A stretch of DNA of 64,000 bases from G963666705 sp963666705. GTDB taxonomy: Bacteria > Pseudomonadota > Alphaproteobacteria > CADEGL01. The stretch covers positions 806,001 to 870,000 of the forward strand of contig CAXXKO010000001.1 in NCBI GenBank assembly GCA_963666705.2. Reading direction: 5' to 3'. This document shows, piece by piece, positions 34,776 through 43,771 of the stretch. The notes under the pieces were generated by a model. That model saw only the letters and a list, made by a program, of their open reading frames with translations. It was not told where the DNA came from and did no database searches. The translations under genes and the position numbers were made by a program. Numbering within the stretch: the first letter of the stretch is position 1; every line of letters begins with the position of its first letter.

Positions 34776-35609
34776 TTACTTCCGCATCTCGGTATGGTCG
34801 GTGCCTTGGTAGAGGGCGGCGATCTGGCGGCGCATGGCTTCGGCATGGGCGGCGCGGGCCGCGTCGTCGAGGTTCGCGGCGGGATCGGGCTCGTGGTCGA
34901 AATGGCCGTACCGGTCCTGGCCCCGCACCAGCGTCGCCGAGTCGCGCATCTTGAGCTGGCGCACGTGGGGCGGGATGTAGCGGATGGCGAGGGCGATGCG
35001 CCGGTCGGCGCTCTCGTTGGGGGCCGAGCCGTGGGTCAGGCGCACGTGGTGGAGCGACATCTCGCCGGCGCGGACCGGCACGTCCACGGCCGCCTTCTCG
35101 TCCACCGCAATCGCGATCTCCTGGCCGCGGGTCAGCAAATTGTGCTCGTGGAAGGTGTCCCTGTGGGCCATCTGCTCCCAAAGATGGCTGCCGGGCAGGA
35201 ACTTCATGGCCCCGTTCTCCACCGTCGAGTCCGTAAAGGCGAACCAGGCGCTGACCACGTCCGGCGGCTCGAGGCCCCAATAGGTCGAGTCCTGGTGCCA
35301 GGAGACGAAGCCCAGGTCGCCCGCTTCCTTGTTGAAGAAATTGGTGCCCCAGCACAGGATGTCCGGGCCGATCAGGTCCTCGACCGCGTCGAGGATGCGC
35401 GGGTGGCGGACGAGGTCGTTGGCCCAGGTGAAGAGGAGGTGGACCTTGTGCCGCAGGTTGCCCTCGATGGGGGCGCCGGTCGCGGCCTCGTATGCCTCGA
35501 GATGGTCGCGGTAGGCCCGCGCTTCGCCCGCGGACATGACGGGCACCGGGAAGAGATAGCCGTCGCGTTCGTATGCGGCGACTTGCGCCCCGCTCAAAGC
35601 CTTCGGCAT
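34776..35609 (-). CDS. Phytanoyl-CoA dioxygenase-family (PhyH) oxygenase
   Basis: A 277-residue Fe(II)/2-oxoglutarate oxygenase with a complete facial triad: SWHQDSTYWGL (His, Asp) and LHHVRLTHGSAPNESADRR (distal His, then Arg for 2-oxoglutarate). FLPGSHLWEQ is a common family segment. Related to ectoine hydroxylase and to oxygenases acting on small polar metabolites; it is not close to the PhyH at 31582. Likely co-transcribed with the thioesterase downstream. Confidence 0.85.
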   Translation of the reverse strand: MPKALSGAQVAAYERDGYLFPVPVMSAGEARAYRDHLEAYEAATGAPIEGNLRHKVHLLFTWANDLVRHPRILDAVEDLIGPDILCWGTNFFNKEAGDLGFVSWHQDSTYWGLEPPDVVSAWFAFTDSTVENGAMKFLPGSHLWEQMAHRDTFHEHNLLTRGQEIAIAVDEKAAVDVPVRAGEMSLHHVRLTHGSAPNESADRRIALAIRYIPPHVRQLKMRDSATLVRGQDRYGHFDHEPDPAANLDDAARAAHAEAMRRQIAALYQGTDHTEMRK

Positions 35610-35652
35610 CGCCCGTCTCCCGCATTGCGCATGTGGCCGCCTTCGTGAACAT

Positions 35653-35931
35653 TAGTACATACTTTCATAAGTCCGTACCCCATACGACGGTGCCCCGAGG
35701 TTCCCGGCTAGGAGCACGGCGCGCCGTGATGCCGGGGCATCACCCGGAACCCTCTGGCGGCGCGCGACGACGACCGGGGGCCTCGGGGCGCCGCCCTCCG
35801 GGTTGCTTTTCCCGCCCCCTCGGGGCGTCGGGGGTGCTTGACGATGCCCCGGCATCGCCTGCGCGCCCTCTCCTACCGAGGAGACGGGAAAAGCAATCGT
35901 ATGGGGCACGGACTTATGAAAGTATGTACTA
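35653..35931. mobile_element. 279-bp MITE-like element with 35-bp terminal inverted repeats
   Basis: Arms 35653-35687 and 35897-35931 are complementary with a single mismatch, starting TAGTACATACTTTCATAAG. The outermost TA on each side could be a TA target duplication, as made by IS630/Tc1-mariner elements, leaving GTACATAC...GTATGTAC ends. The 209-bp centre is very GC-rich and has no convincing gene. It sits in the gap between the PhyH gene and the EamA gene and may supply outward promoters. Confidence 0.75.
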
Positions 35932-35972
35932 GCGCGCTTCCCGCGCCCATATCCAGAAAGCGAAGGCAGTAT

Positions 35973-36896
35973 ATGTCAGATCGGGCGCGCCCGGCACTCA
36001 TTGCTCGCGATGCCGCCGCCGTCAACCCGGGGAGCGACCCGCTCTACGTGCGCGGCATATTCCTGATGCTGGCCGCCGGCACGGTCATGAGCCTCAACGG
36101 CTTCCTCTTCCGCTTGATCGAGAGCGCGGCCGACTTCCAGGTCATCTTCTGGCGCGGCATCACGCTATCGGCCACCTTCCTGGTGCTGATCGCCATCCGC
36201 AACCGGGGCCGCGTGACGACGGCGTTCCGCCGGGCCGGGCTGGTGGGTCTCCTGGCCGGCACGATCCTCGGCTTCGGCAACGTCTTCTTCGCCCTCTCCG
36301 TGCTCAACACCACGGTGGCCAACGCCCATTTCATCCTCGCCGCCTCGCCCTTCCTGGCCGCGATCCTGGCGCGGGTGCTGCTGAAGGAGCCCGTGCACCG
36401 CTTCACCGTGGTGGCCATGACGGCGGCTCTCGCGGGCGTGGGCCTCATGGTCTTCGAGGGGCTGGGGGCCGGGCGCTTCTTCGGCAACCTGATGGCCGTC
36501 GGCACCTTGGTGACCCACGCGGCCTTCGTCGTCTCCCTGCGCTTCGGCCGCCAGCTCGACCTCACGCCCGCGATCTGCGTGGCCGGCCTGGTGGGCGCCG
36601 CCATCTCGGCGGGGGTGAGCACCGACCTCACCGTGAGCTGGCACGACTTCTTCGTCTGCGCCGCCATGGGCATGGGCGCCATGGCCCTTGGCTTCCTTCT
36701 CTTCACGGTCGGCGCCCGCCACGTGCCGGCGGCCCAGGTCGCCCTCCTCTCCATGGCCGAGGTGGTGCTGGCGCCGGTTTGGGTCTGGGTCGGGATGGGC
36801 GAGACACCCACGGGCCTCGCCCTCATCGGCGGCGCCTTCGTGCTCTCCGCGATCGCGGGGCAGGCGGCCTTCGGCATGGGCCGCGCGGGGGGCTGA
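35973..36896 (+). CDS. EamA-family (DMT) drug/metabolite exporter
   Basis: A 307-residue carrier with ten helices in two EamA repeats (VMSLNGFLFRLIESAADFQV at the start; VPAAQVALLSMAEVVLAPVW in the second). ATG 35973 is chosen because GAAGGCAG lies just upstream and the family N-terminus fits; the frame is open further upstream only through the MITE. Exports an unknown metabolite. Confidence 0.87.
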   Translation: MSDRARPALIARDAAAVNPGSDPLYVRGIFLMLAAGTVMSLNGFLFRLIESAADFQVIFWRGITLSATFLVLIAIRNRGRVTTAFRRAGLVGLLAGTILGFGNVFFALSVLNTTVANAHFILAASPFLAAILARVLLKEPVHRFTVVAMTAALAGVGLMVFEGLGAGRFFGNLMAVGTLVTHAAFVVSLRFGRQLDLTPAICVAGLVGAAISAGVSTDLTVSWHDFFVCAAMGMGAMALGFLLFTVGARHVPAAQVALLSMAEVVLAPVWVWVGMGETPTGLALIGGAFVLSAIAGQAAFGMGRAGG

Positions 36897-37540
36897 CGAC
36901 GAGGGTTCGCTATAACGCGAACCGCGAGGAGAGATGGTACCTCGCGGTGGCCGAGCTCCTGATCATGGTCACGGTCATGACCATGATCTTGCCGGCCGCG
37001 GCGCTCATCCGCGAGCAGGAGCGCAGCACCATCGAGCATCTGCTTGTCACCCCCATCTCGCCCACCGAGATCATGCTGGCCAAGGTATGGAGCAACGCGC
37101 TCGTGGTCCAGATCGCATGCCTGCTCTCCCTCCTGTTCGTGGTCGAGGGCTATCTGGGCGTGCCGCTTGTGGGCTCCAAGGCCCTGTTCCTCGTCGGCAC
37201 CCTGGTCTACCAGTTCACGGCCACGGCCATCGGCATGGTGCTGGCCACCATCGTCCGCACGGTGCCGCAGTTCGTGCTGGCGATGCTCGTGGTCCTGGCA
37301 CCGATGATCTTCCTCTCCTGCGTCTTCACACCGACGGAATCGATCCACCCGACGCTCGCCAATGTGATGGTCGTCCTGCCGCTTCGTTACTATGTGGACT
37401 TGGCCACGGCCATACTGTTCCGCGGCGGCGGGCTCGAGGCGGTGTTGCACGACCTCGCGGCCATGGCGGCCATCGGTGCCGTCCTGTTCGCCCTGGCGCT
37501 CGCCCGCTTCCGCGCCCACTTCAGCGCCATCGTCAAATAG
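36897..37540 (+). pseudogene. 5'-truncated ABC-2 type transporter permease
   Basis: The frame reads RVRYNANREERWYLAVAEL, IREQERSTIEHLLVTPISP and MIFLSCVFTPTESIHP, the C-terminal half of an ABC-2 permease of the YhhJ type (normally about 370 residues). The half before RYNAN is missing and the preceding EamA stop abuts it directly, so a deletion joined the two. Helices 2-6 remain. No start codon or ribosome site suits the fragment; it is presumed non-functional. Confidence 0.75.
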
Positions 37541-37619
37541 CGCCAGCGGGGATCGGTGAGAGGAAGGCGGCCGTCGGTCGCAAGAACGCGACGCCGCCTC
37601 CAGGGCAGGACCACGGAAA

Positions 37620-37641
37620 AGGTGCCTGACACCTTTTCGGC
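37620..37641. repeat. AAAAGGTGCCTGACACCTTTT hairpin
   Basis: An 8-bp stem (AAAAGGTG/CACCTTTT) around CCTGA, just past the permease remnant. The same core (AAAAAGGTGCCTGACACC) recurs at 51424-51441. It looks like a dispersed palindromic repeat with terminator-like shape. Confidence 0.6.
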
Positions 37642-37758
37642 TTCGTTCCAAGACGCTCTTCGTGCTACGTTTGACCGCAACCAGGAATGGTACCATCTGG
37701 GAAATCCAGCTAAAAGTGATCTGTACACGATGCGAAGTTGATTGTCGCGAGGGAACGA

Positions 37759-37980
37759 ATGGGCCGTCGAGTGTGGATCGTTATAGGCATCGCGTTGGCG
37801 GTGGTTGGATTTTCAGCCTACATAGTGCTCATACAAGGTGCTCCACCGCCGGGCGTCGAGACTCTGGGTGATGACGACGCCGAACGGTTAGCCTGGATCG
37901 GGTTAGGGACCGGAATCGTAGGGCTCCTCACGGCCCTAGCCGGTTTGGTAAAAGAAATCGTGAGTGTGCGGAAGGCTTGA
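37759..37980 (+). CDS. Small two-helix membrane protein next to caspase gene
   Basis: 73 residues with two hydrophobic helices (VWIVIGIALAVVGFSAYIVL and IGLGTGIVGLLTALAGLV) joined by an acidic loop (TLGDDDAERLAW). GAGGGA lies 5 nt before ATG 37759. The next gene starts 5 nt after its stop, so they form an operon. Not a recognised family. It could anchor or inhibit the secreted caspase-like protein. GC content is clearly below the chromosome average. Confidence 0.6.
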   Translation: MGRRVWIVIGIALAVVGFSAYIVLIQGAPPPGVETLGDDDAERLAWIGLGTGIVGLLTALAGLVKEIVSVRKA

Positions 37981-37984
37981 GGCG

Positions 37985-38893
37985 ATGTCGTTCATTCGCA
38001 TGGCGCTCTTCGCGTTCGCCTGCGTAGCCGCGGCCGCGCCGGCGCGCGCTAAGATCGATTGGACATACGAGCGGCCCGGCACAGAGAAGACCATGGGCGA
38101 CTGGTTTCGCAGTGTTTTGCATCTTGAGGGGTTTGGTAGGACTTATGCGGTGATTGTTGGCGTCAACGAGTTTACGCGTTTCCCTGTCCTCGACGCGACG
38201 GCGAACGATCCGGAACGGATATTTCAATTTCTACGCGACGAAGCACTTTTTGATCGAATTCTGGTCCTCCGCAACGAGGAAGTCACCCTCAGCCGTCTAC
38301 GCCACCTTTTCATGACTGAGTTGCACGAGGTGTTGAAGCCCGAAGATCGATTGTTATTTTACTGGTCAGGTCACGGCACGCAATTTGAGGATTCACGCGG
38401 CAATGTGCTCGGATACTTGCCGCTAGTCGAGTCGGAAACGGATGATCGGTCGAGTATGGTGGGTATGGAACAACTGAAGGTTTGGGACGATCATGTGCCG
38501 GCCCGTCACGCTCTTTTTCTTTTGGACGCTTGCTTCAGTGGCCTGGTCGGCAACACAGCGCAATCACTCGGTCCAGATTCTACCATCAAAGAGCTGTCAG
38601 AACCGGGACACCACATTATCTCGGCTGGCGGCAAGGATCAGCAGACGATCGCCTCCAGGCAGGAGTGGCAGGGCAGCATCTTTACGCATGCGCTGCTGAA
38701 AGCGCTTCGTGGCAGTGCCGATAAATTCGGCGGTGAACAGGGCGATGGCGACGGTGTGATCACGCTTTACGAATTGATTGAGAGCATTGCAGGCACGGTC
38801 GAGCAAGCGAAATCGGCGGCGGACTGGAATAGACCGTTGCGGCCAGTACTAAACCGTTTCTACGGTGAGGTGTCAACGGCGGAGCAAAATTAG
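37985..38893 (+). CDS. Secreted caspase-like (peptidase C14/metacaspase) protein
   Basis: A 302-residue protein with a signal peptide (MALFAFACVAAAAPARA) and a p20-like caspase domain: YAVIVGVNEFTRFP, LFYWSGHGTQF (catalytic His about residue 130) and ALFLLDACFSGLVGN (catalytic Cys about 183), followed by SAGGKDQQTI and DGVITLYELIE. The last six residues (STAEQN) come from the end of the adjoining IS21, so the native C-terminus is lost. Lower GC than neighbours suggests transfer. Substrate unknown; Asp or Arg/Lys specificity cannot be told. Confidence 0.82.
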   Translation: MSFIRMALFAFACVAAAAPARAKIDWTYERPGTEKTMGDWFRSVLHLEGFGRTYAVIVGVNEFTRFPVLDATANDPERIFQFLRDEALFDRILVLRNEEVTLSRLRHLFMTELHEVLKPEDRLLFYWSGHGTQFEDSRGNVLGYLPLVESETDDRSSMVGMEQLKVWDDHVPARHALFLLDACFSGLVGNTAQSLGPDSTIKELSEPGHHIISAGGKDQQTIASRQEWQGSIFTHALLKALRGSADKFGGEQGDGDGVITLYELIESIAGTVEQAKSAADWNRPLRPVLNRFYGEVSTAEQN

Positions 38894-39025
38894 TCCACCC
38901 GGGCGGAGCAAAACTAGTCCACTTAACGTTATGCGGTACGCGGTGTTGGGGGGTTGTCCCGGTAGTCCATAGGAGGGACCCGCGCTGCTTCGTGAGCTAT
39001 GGCTGAATCTTGGTGACGGTATGGG

Positions 39026-40367
39026 TCAGGCGGCGGCTTGCGGTTGTTGCCTGACGGCTTCGATGCCGTCGATGAACTTTACACCGACGATCAGCTTGGG
39101 CAACTGGTTGTGTCCGTCGAGGCGGCGCCAACTGTTTTGTGCCCCCTGGGTGAGCTTGAAGACCATGGCGAGCGCCGTCTTGTTGGAGAGGCATCCCTTG
39201 GATCGCACGGTACGGTGTCGCACGGTGGCGAATGTGCTTTCGATGGGGTTGGTTGTCCGCAGGTGCTTCCAATGCTCGGCGGGAAAGTCGTAGAACGCCA
39301 GCAGCGTTTCGCGATCCTTGGCCAGGCATGCAGCCGCCTTTTCGTATTTGACGGCGTAGGTCTCGATGAAGGTGTCGAAGGCGTTGTCTGCGTCGCTCCT
39401 GGTCTCGGCCATCCAGATGTCCTGGAGAGCACGCTTTGCCTTCGATTGCTGGCTCTTGGGCAGCTTGTTCAAGACGTTCGCGGTCTTGTGCACCCAACAG
39501 CGCTGGCCGCGCGTCCGGGACCACACTTCCTCGATCGCCTTCCAGAAGCCGAGCGCGCCGTCGGCGACCGCGAGTTCAGGCCCCATCGCGAGCCCGCGCC
39601 GCTTGAGGTCGAGCAGCAGCTCGCGCCATGATTGGGTGCTCTCGCGCACGCCGTCGATGAGGCCGACGAGTTCCTTCTTGCCCTCGGGCGTCGCGCCGAT
39701 GATGACCAACAGGCATTGCGCGTCGTCCTCGAGCCGGGCCTGCACGTGGATGCCGTCGGCCCAGAAGTAGACGTAGCGCCGGGCCGACAGATCCCGCTTC
39801 AGCCAGTGTGCGTGCTCCCCCGCCCAGACTTCGGTGAGCCGCGCGATGGACGAGGCCGAGAGGCCGCCGGCGTCCGGCCCGAGTAAGGCCGCCAGCGCCT
39901 CGGTGAAGTCGCCGGTGGAGATGCCCTTGAGGTAGAGGATGGGGATCAGGACCTCGAGGCTCTTCGAGCGCCGCGCATAAGGCAGCAGCAGCGCCGAGGA
40001 GAAGCGGATGCGATCGGCGCCCAGCCCCGTGCGGTCGCGGACCCGTGGCCCGCGAACCGCGACCGGGCCGATGCCGGTCATGATCTCGCGTTCCGGCAGA
40101 TGACCGTGGCGCACCAGCCGTTGGCGGCCTTCATCGGTGCGCTCCTCGGCGTGGCTCCCGAGGAACGCGGCCACCTCGGCCTCGACCGCTTGGGCCAAAA
40201 GGGAAGGAGTTTACATCGAATAGTGCCGAAGGCGGGCTAGTTCAAGATATTTTCGGCACTTTGCGATATAAATCCCAAAGGGAACGGGCGCCGTTGCGCA
40301 GCACCTCGGTCAACGGATCGGAAAACGTCGATGGCTGGGAAAGCTTCAAAACGTTATTGTCGGTCAC
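39026..40367 (-). pseudogene. IS256 transposase disrupted by a MITE
   Basis: Residues after AQAVEAEVAAFLGSH to the end are identical or nearly so to the intact copy (one visible change is LLLPYARR for LLPPYARR). The first 31 codons (MTDNNVLKLSQPSTF...) are cut off by the inserted element between 40206 and 40284. A shortened product from an internal start would still carry all three catalytic residues but lacks the N-terminus. Confidence 0.88.
40206..40276. mobile_element. 71-bp MITE with 8-bp target duplication
   Basis: Comparison with the intact IS256 defines the insertion exactly. AAAGGGAA occurs on both sides (40198-40205 and 40277-40284) and the 71 bp between has imperfect terminal repeats: GGAGTTTACATCGAATAGTG versus GGGATTTATATCGCAAAGTG, both continuing CCGAA. 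The 8-bp duplication and GG ends fit ISL3- or IS256-type transposases. It is AT-richer than the host element and non-coding. Confidence 0.85.
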
Positions 40368-40550
40368 GGCGTATCACTCCTTTGCTGGAGAAGTGGAGGC
40401 TCAATCACCCCCACGATACGCCACTTTAACCCTTCACGCCGTCACCAACTTCTGGCCATAGCTCCTGCTTCGTGTAGCGCTTGCGTTACGCGGAGCGAAG
40501 CAGCGTGGGAGGTTCCTGTGGACCCACCGGGTCAACCATTGCACCGGCGG

Positions 40551-41321
40551 TCAAGCAGGTATTTTTGGGGATTTCCGCCGTTTTTGGCTTTGGTTGAGAC
40601 GATAGCTCTCGCCGTTCATTTCCAGGATATGGACATGGTGGGTGAGGCGGTCCAGCAAAGCCCCGGTCAGGCGTTCCGAGCCGAATATCTCCGTCCACTC
40701 ATCGAACGGCAAGTTGGAGGTCACCAGGATCGAGCCCCGCTCGTAGCGCTGGCTGAAGACTTCGAACAGCAGCTCGGCGCCGGTCTTCGAGAGCGGCACG
40801 AAGCCGAGTTCGTCGATGATCAGAAGGTGATACTTTGCCAGTTGCTTCTGCAGGCGCAACAGGCGTTTTTCATCCCCGGCCTCCATCAGTTCATGAACCA
40901 GGGCAGCGGCCGTGAGGAAGCCGACGGAGAGCCCCTTTTGGCAGGCCGCCAGACCGAGACCGAGGGCGATATGGGTCTTGCCGGTTCCGCTGTTGCCGAG
41001 CGCGATGATATTCTCACGACGCTCGACGTATTCGCATCGCGCCAACTCCAGAACCAGCATCTTGTCGAGCGATGCGATGGCCTTGAAGTCGAAGCTGTCG
41101 AGGCTTTTGACGGCGGGGAACCTGGCCTGTCTGATCCGCCGCTCGACCATGCGGCGCTCACGGTCGATCAGTTCCAACTCGGTCAGACGGACAAGATACC
41201 GCACATGGTCGGCGCCCTCGGTGGCGCATTGGCGGGCCAGCTTGTCGTATTCGCGCAGGAACGTCGGCAGTTTCAGGGTCTTGAGGTGATGGGCCAGCAA
41301 CACTTGCGGCGTATCGGTCAT
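40551..41321 (-). CDS. istB: IS21 IstB ATPase
   Basis: A 256-residue AAA+ helper of IS21 transposition, DnaC-like. It has Walker A GNSGTGKTHIALGLG, Walker B LLIIDELGFVPL and sensor SILVTSNLPFDEW. The ATG lies in the istA stop (ATGA overlap). The alternative longer frame upstream lies inside istA and is rejected. Confidence 0.93.
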   Translation of the reverse strand: MTDTPQVLLAHHLKTLKLPTFLREYDKLARQCATEGADHVRYLVRLTELELIDRERRMVERRIRQARFPAVKSLDSFDFKAIASLDKMLVLELARCEYVERRENIIALGNSGTGKTHIALGLGLAACQKGLSVGFLTAAALVHELMEAGDEKRLLRLQKQLAKYHLLIIDELGFVPLSKTGAELLFEVFSQRYERGSILVTSNLPFDEWTEIFGSERLTGALLDRLTHHVHILEMNGESYRLNQSQKRRKSPKIPA

Positions 41322-42832
41322 GACGCGCCTCCACCCAACAAGCTCATATAACTGGCGGCGGCCGTGGTCGCCACGTTGGCCCGAGGCAGGTAGGGATAGA
41401 TATCCAGGTCGAGTTTGGGCGGGCGTCGCTCGATACGGCACAGCACAAGGTGTTTGACGGCGTCGTAGCCGATCGCACCCAGGCGCAGGGCGTCCTTCAC
41501 CGCGCCGTGAAGCACCTCGAGATCGAAGGTCTCCACAAGCCGAAGGACCTGGACGTATTCCCGCTTGCCGGCCTTGCCCATGCGCGCCTCCAGGAGACGG
41601 CGCAGGGTTGGGAAGGCATCAGGCAGTTCCCATCCGGCTAGCGGCGCGGCCTGATCCAGGGCACCGATCTTGTGCTCCAGCAAAGGCAGGTAGTGGATCG
41701 GATCGAAGACCATGTCTTCCCGGTCGTAGGAACGGGGGTGTCGGGCAATGATCCCGGCGCCGCAACCGATAACCACCTCGTGGACATAGCCACGGATCCA
41801 GACTTCCTGATGGCCGTAGGCGACGGGCACGGAATAGTCATTCGTCCGGTAGCGCACCAGGGACAGCGAGTTGACCCGCGTGCCCTGCTTGTCGCACGCG
41901 TCGAACGGTGCCGGCAGTGGCCTCTTCAACGCTTCGCGGTCACGCACAAACCGTTCGCCGATGCTCTCGCGGTGGCCGCGCAGGACGTTGCCTTGCCGGT
42001 TGCGGCATTGCTCTTCCAGGTGGCCATTGAAGGCGTCCCAGCTCGCGAACCGGGGAAGCGGCGTCATGAAGTTCCGCCGGGCATAGCCGACCACCCCCTC
42101 CACATTGCCTTTGTCGTTACCCTTGCCGGGACGGCCGTAGCGGTCCTCGAAGAGGTAATGGGACTGCAGCCCGCTGAACGCCCGCGTTCGTTGCCGCGTG
42201 CCATCTGACAAGATGCGCGACACCAGACACTTGTCGTTGTCGTAAAGAATCGATTGGGGAACGCCGCCGAAAAAAACAAAGGCTCTGTTGTGCCCGTCCA
42301 GCCAGGCCTCCGTCGTCGCCGCCGGGTAGGCCGCAACGAAGCAGGCATCGCTGTGGGGAAGTGTCATGACGAAAAAATGCGCCCGATACTTGACGCCGGC
42401 GATGATCGCATCCGCCTCGCCAAAGTCCGCTCGAGCATGGCCCGGAGGATGTGACAACGGCACAAACATCTCACGCCGACGAAGGCGCCGTTCCCGAACG
42501 TAATCCTTCACGATGGTCTCTTTGCCCGTGAAGCCATGTTCGTCGCGAAGGCGCTCGAATATACGCTTCGCCGTGTGGTGCTGCTTACGGTGAACCGTTC
42601 GGTCCTCCTCCAGAATACGGTCGATGATATCCGTGAAGGGGGCCAGTTTCGGGCGTTTCGGTGGCTGGCGTCGCCGATATCCCGGCGGTTCCGAATGCCG
42701 CAGCATCTTCCTCACCGTCTCGCGCGCAATGCCAAACCGACTTGCCGCCTCTCGCTGGCTCAGACCATCAACATGGCAGGCCAGCCGAACGCGCAGATAT
42801 AGGTCCACGGTGTACATCCTCCCGCCTTCCAT
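41318..42832 (-). CDS. istA: IS21 IstA transposase
   Basis: A 504-residue DDE transposase. The N-terminal HTH (GLSQREAASRFGIARETVRK) is followed by the rve core: HARADFGEADAII (Asp), SILYDNDKCLV (Asp) and GNDKGNVEGVVGYARR (Glu), then the C-terminal Mu-type beta barrel. It appears complete, so with istB the element could still be active in spite of the IS256 at its left end. Confidence 0.93.
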   Translation of the reverse strand: MEGGRMYTVDLYLRVRLACHVDGLSQREAASRFGIARETVRKMLRHSEPPGYRRRQPPKRPKLAPFTDIIDRILEEDRTVHRKQHHTAKRIFERLRDEHGFTGKETIVKDYVRERRLRRREMFVPLSHPPGHARADFGEADAIIAGVKYRAHFFVMTLPHSDACFVAAYPAATTEAWLDGHNRAFVFFGGVPQSILYDNDKCLVSRILSDGTRQRTRAFSGLQSHYLFEDRYGRPGKGNDKGNVEGVVGYARRNFMTPLPRFASWDAFNGHLEEQCRNRQGNVLRGHRESIGERFVRDREALKRPLPAPFDACDKQGTRVNSLSLVRYRTNDYSVPVAYGHQEVWIRGYVHEVVIGCGAGIIARHPRSYDREDMVFDPIHYLPLLEHKIGALDQAAPLAGWELPDAFPTLRRLLEARMGKAGKREYVQVLRLVETFDLEVLHGAVKDALRLGAIGYDAVKHLVLCRIERRPPKLDLDIYPYLPRANVATTAAASYMSLLGGGAS

Positions 42833-42932
42833 CTCAAAAAAGATCGAAGGCTACAGGTGGCAGAGTTTTACTCCGCCCGCGGCTGGAAAATCCCGCCGCT
42901 TCCGTGGACTAATTTGTCACCGCCGTTCTCAT

Positions 42933-43556
42933 ATGTCGCGGAACTATCCGCAGATCCCGTTCGAGCGCTACGCGGACGATGCGATTTGTCACTGCAAGAG
43001 CGCCGAGGAGGCACAGGCGCTATGGAGCGCGCTTGCCGACCGCTTTGCGGCCTGCAAACTGGTTCTACATCCTGACAAGACGAAGATCGTCTATTGCCAG
43101 GACAAGAACAGGTGCGGAGATTATCCCAACTGCTCGTTCGACTTCCTCGGATTCACTTTCCGGGCAAGAAAGACGATCTGGCTGGGACGAATCTACGCGC
43201 ACGGCTTCCTGCCTGCCGCCAGCCCGAAAGCGCTGAAGGCCATCAGCCGGACGATCCGGCGCTGGGCCCTTTACCATCGCAGCGACAAGGCCCTGCAGGA
43301 TCTTGCCACCCTGTACAACCCGTACATTCGCGGCTGGATCACCTACTACGGCAGCTTCTACCGGACGCAGCTGCGTCCGACCCTCAAGAGGATCGATCTC
43401 TATGTCATTCGCTGGGCACGCCGCAAGTTCAAGCGGCTGCGTCGCAAGACCAAAGGGGTGCGAGACTGGTTTGACCGGCTACGCCGAGCCAATCCAAGGC
43501 TCTTTGCCCATTGGCAGCTCTGTCATGGAAACGGCCGAACATCGGGAGCCGTGTGA
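42933..43556 (+). pseudogene. Group II intron reverse transcriptase/maturase fragment
   Basis: The frame retains RT motif 5 (FERYADDAICHC), motif 7 (FDFLGFTFRARK) and the maturase (X) domain with NPYIRGWITYYGSFY, a well-known signature. It lacks motifs 0-4, so it cannot function. The stop lies just inside ribozyme domain V, as usual for bacterial introns. Confidence 0.85.
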
Positions 43557-43579
43557 AGCGAGAGTTTCACGCACGGTTC
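43546..43579 (+). ncRNA. Group II intron domain V
   Basis: A 34-nt hairpin beginning GAGCCGTGTGAAGCGAGAGT and ending CACGCACGGTTC. It matches the domain V pattern: GAGCCG...CGGTTC stem, internal CG bulge and GNRA-type loop (CGAGAG). Domain VI (GCGCCTGGGGG...CCCCCGGGCG) follows with a candidate bulged A. The RNA is an orphan remnant because the 5' domains are gone. Confidence 0.85.
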
Positions 43580-43771
43580 TGGGAGCGCCTGGGGGTGAAA
43601 TTCCCCCGGGCGACTCGACACAAGCTGACCTAGCATGCCCTGTCTGATCACATCCGCATTCAAGCGGCAAACCGACATTGGAACCCGCTTCGTGCTTTCA
43701 GCACGTCTTATTTCAGACTGAGGCATTACCCCGTCTGTCCCGATCGCGAGGAGGAAGATCCACTGGAAGCC

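Larger units (their letters stand above)
38994..40464 (-). mobile_element. IS256-family element, copy 2 (defective)
   Basis: Same ends as copy 1 (GAGCTATGGCTGAATC, GAGCTATGGCCAGAAG) and a 9-bp target repeat CTGCTTCGT on both sides. Apart from a few substitutions and a 79-bp net insertion at 40206, the sequence matches copy 1. It is inserted in the non-coding left end of IS21 beyond istB. Confidence 0.92.
38871..42919 (-). mobile_element. IS21-family element carrying a nested IS256
   Basis: The ends are TGTCAACGGCGGAGCAAAAT (left) and TGACAAATTAGTCCACGG (right, read inward), i.e. TG...CA. The repeated GGCGGAGCAAAA.TAGTCCAC motif occurs twice at the left and in altered form at the right, the multiple terminal repeats typical of IS21. 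It encodes istA and istB on the minus strand. I see no 4-8 bp target duplication: left flank ends GGTGAGG, right flank starts CCGCCGT. One side has probably been rearranged since insertion. Confidence 0.85.
42920..43620 (+). mobile_element. 5'-truncated group II intron
   Basis: Only the C-terminal part of the intron-encoded reverse transcriptase and the 3' ribozyme domains V-VI remain. The 5' part is missing where IS21 abuts. The 3' boundary is placed near GCGACTCGACAC by domain VI position and is approximate. Confidence 0.8.

Noticed and set aside
32597..34846. 749-codon minus-strand frame across the adenylate cyclase
   Set aside because: Opposite a gene with complete class-III cyclase motifs; no family resemblance of its own.
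35652..35932. Short frames on both strands ending in nearly the same residues
   Set aside because: Both ends read through the same inverted repeat of the MITE, which explains the identical tails; neither is a gene.
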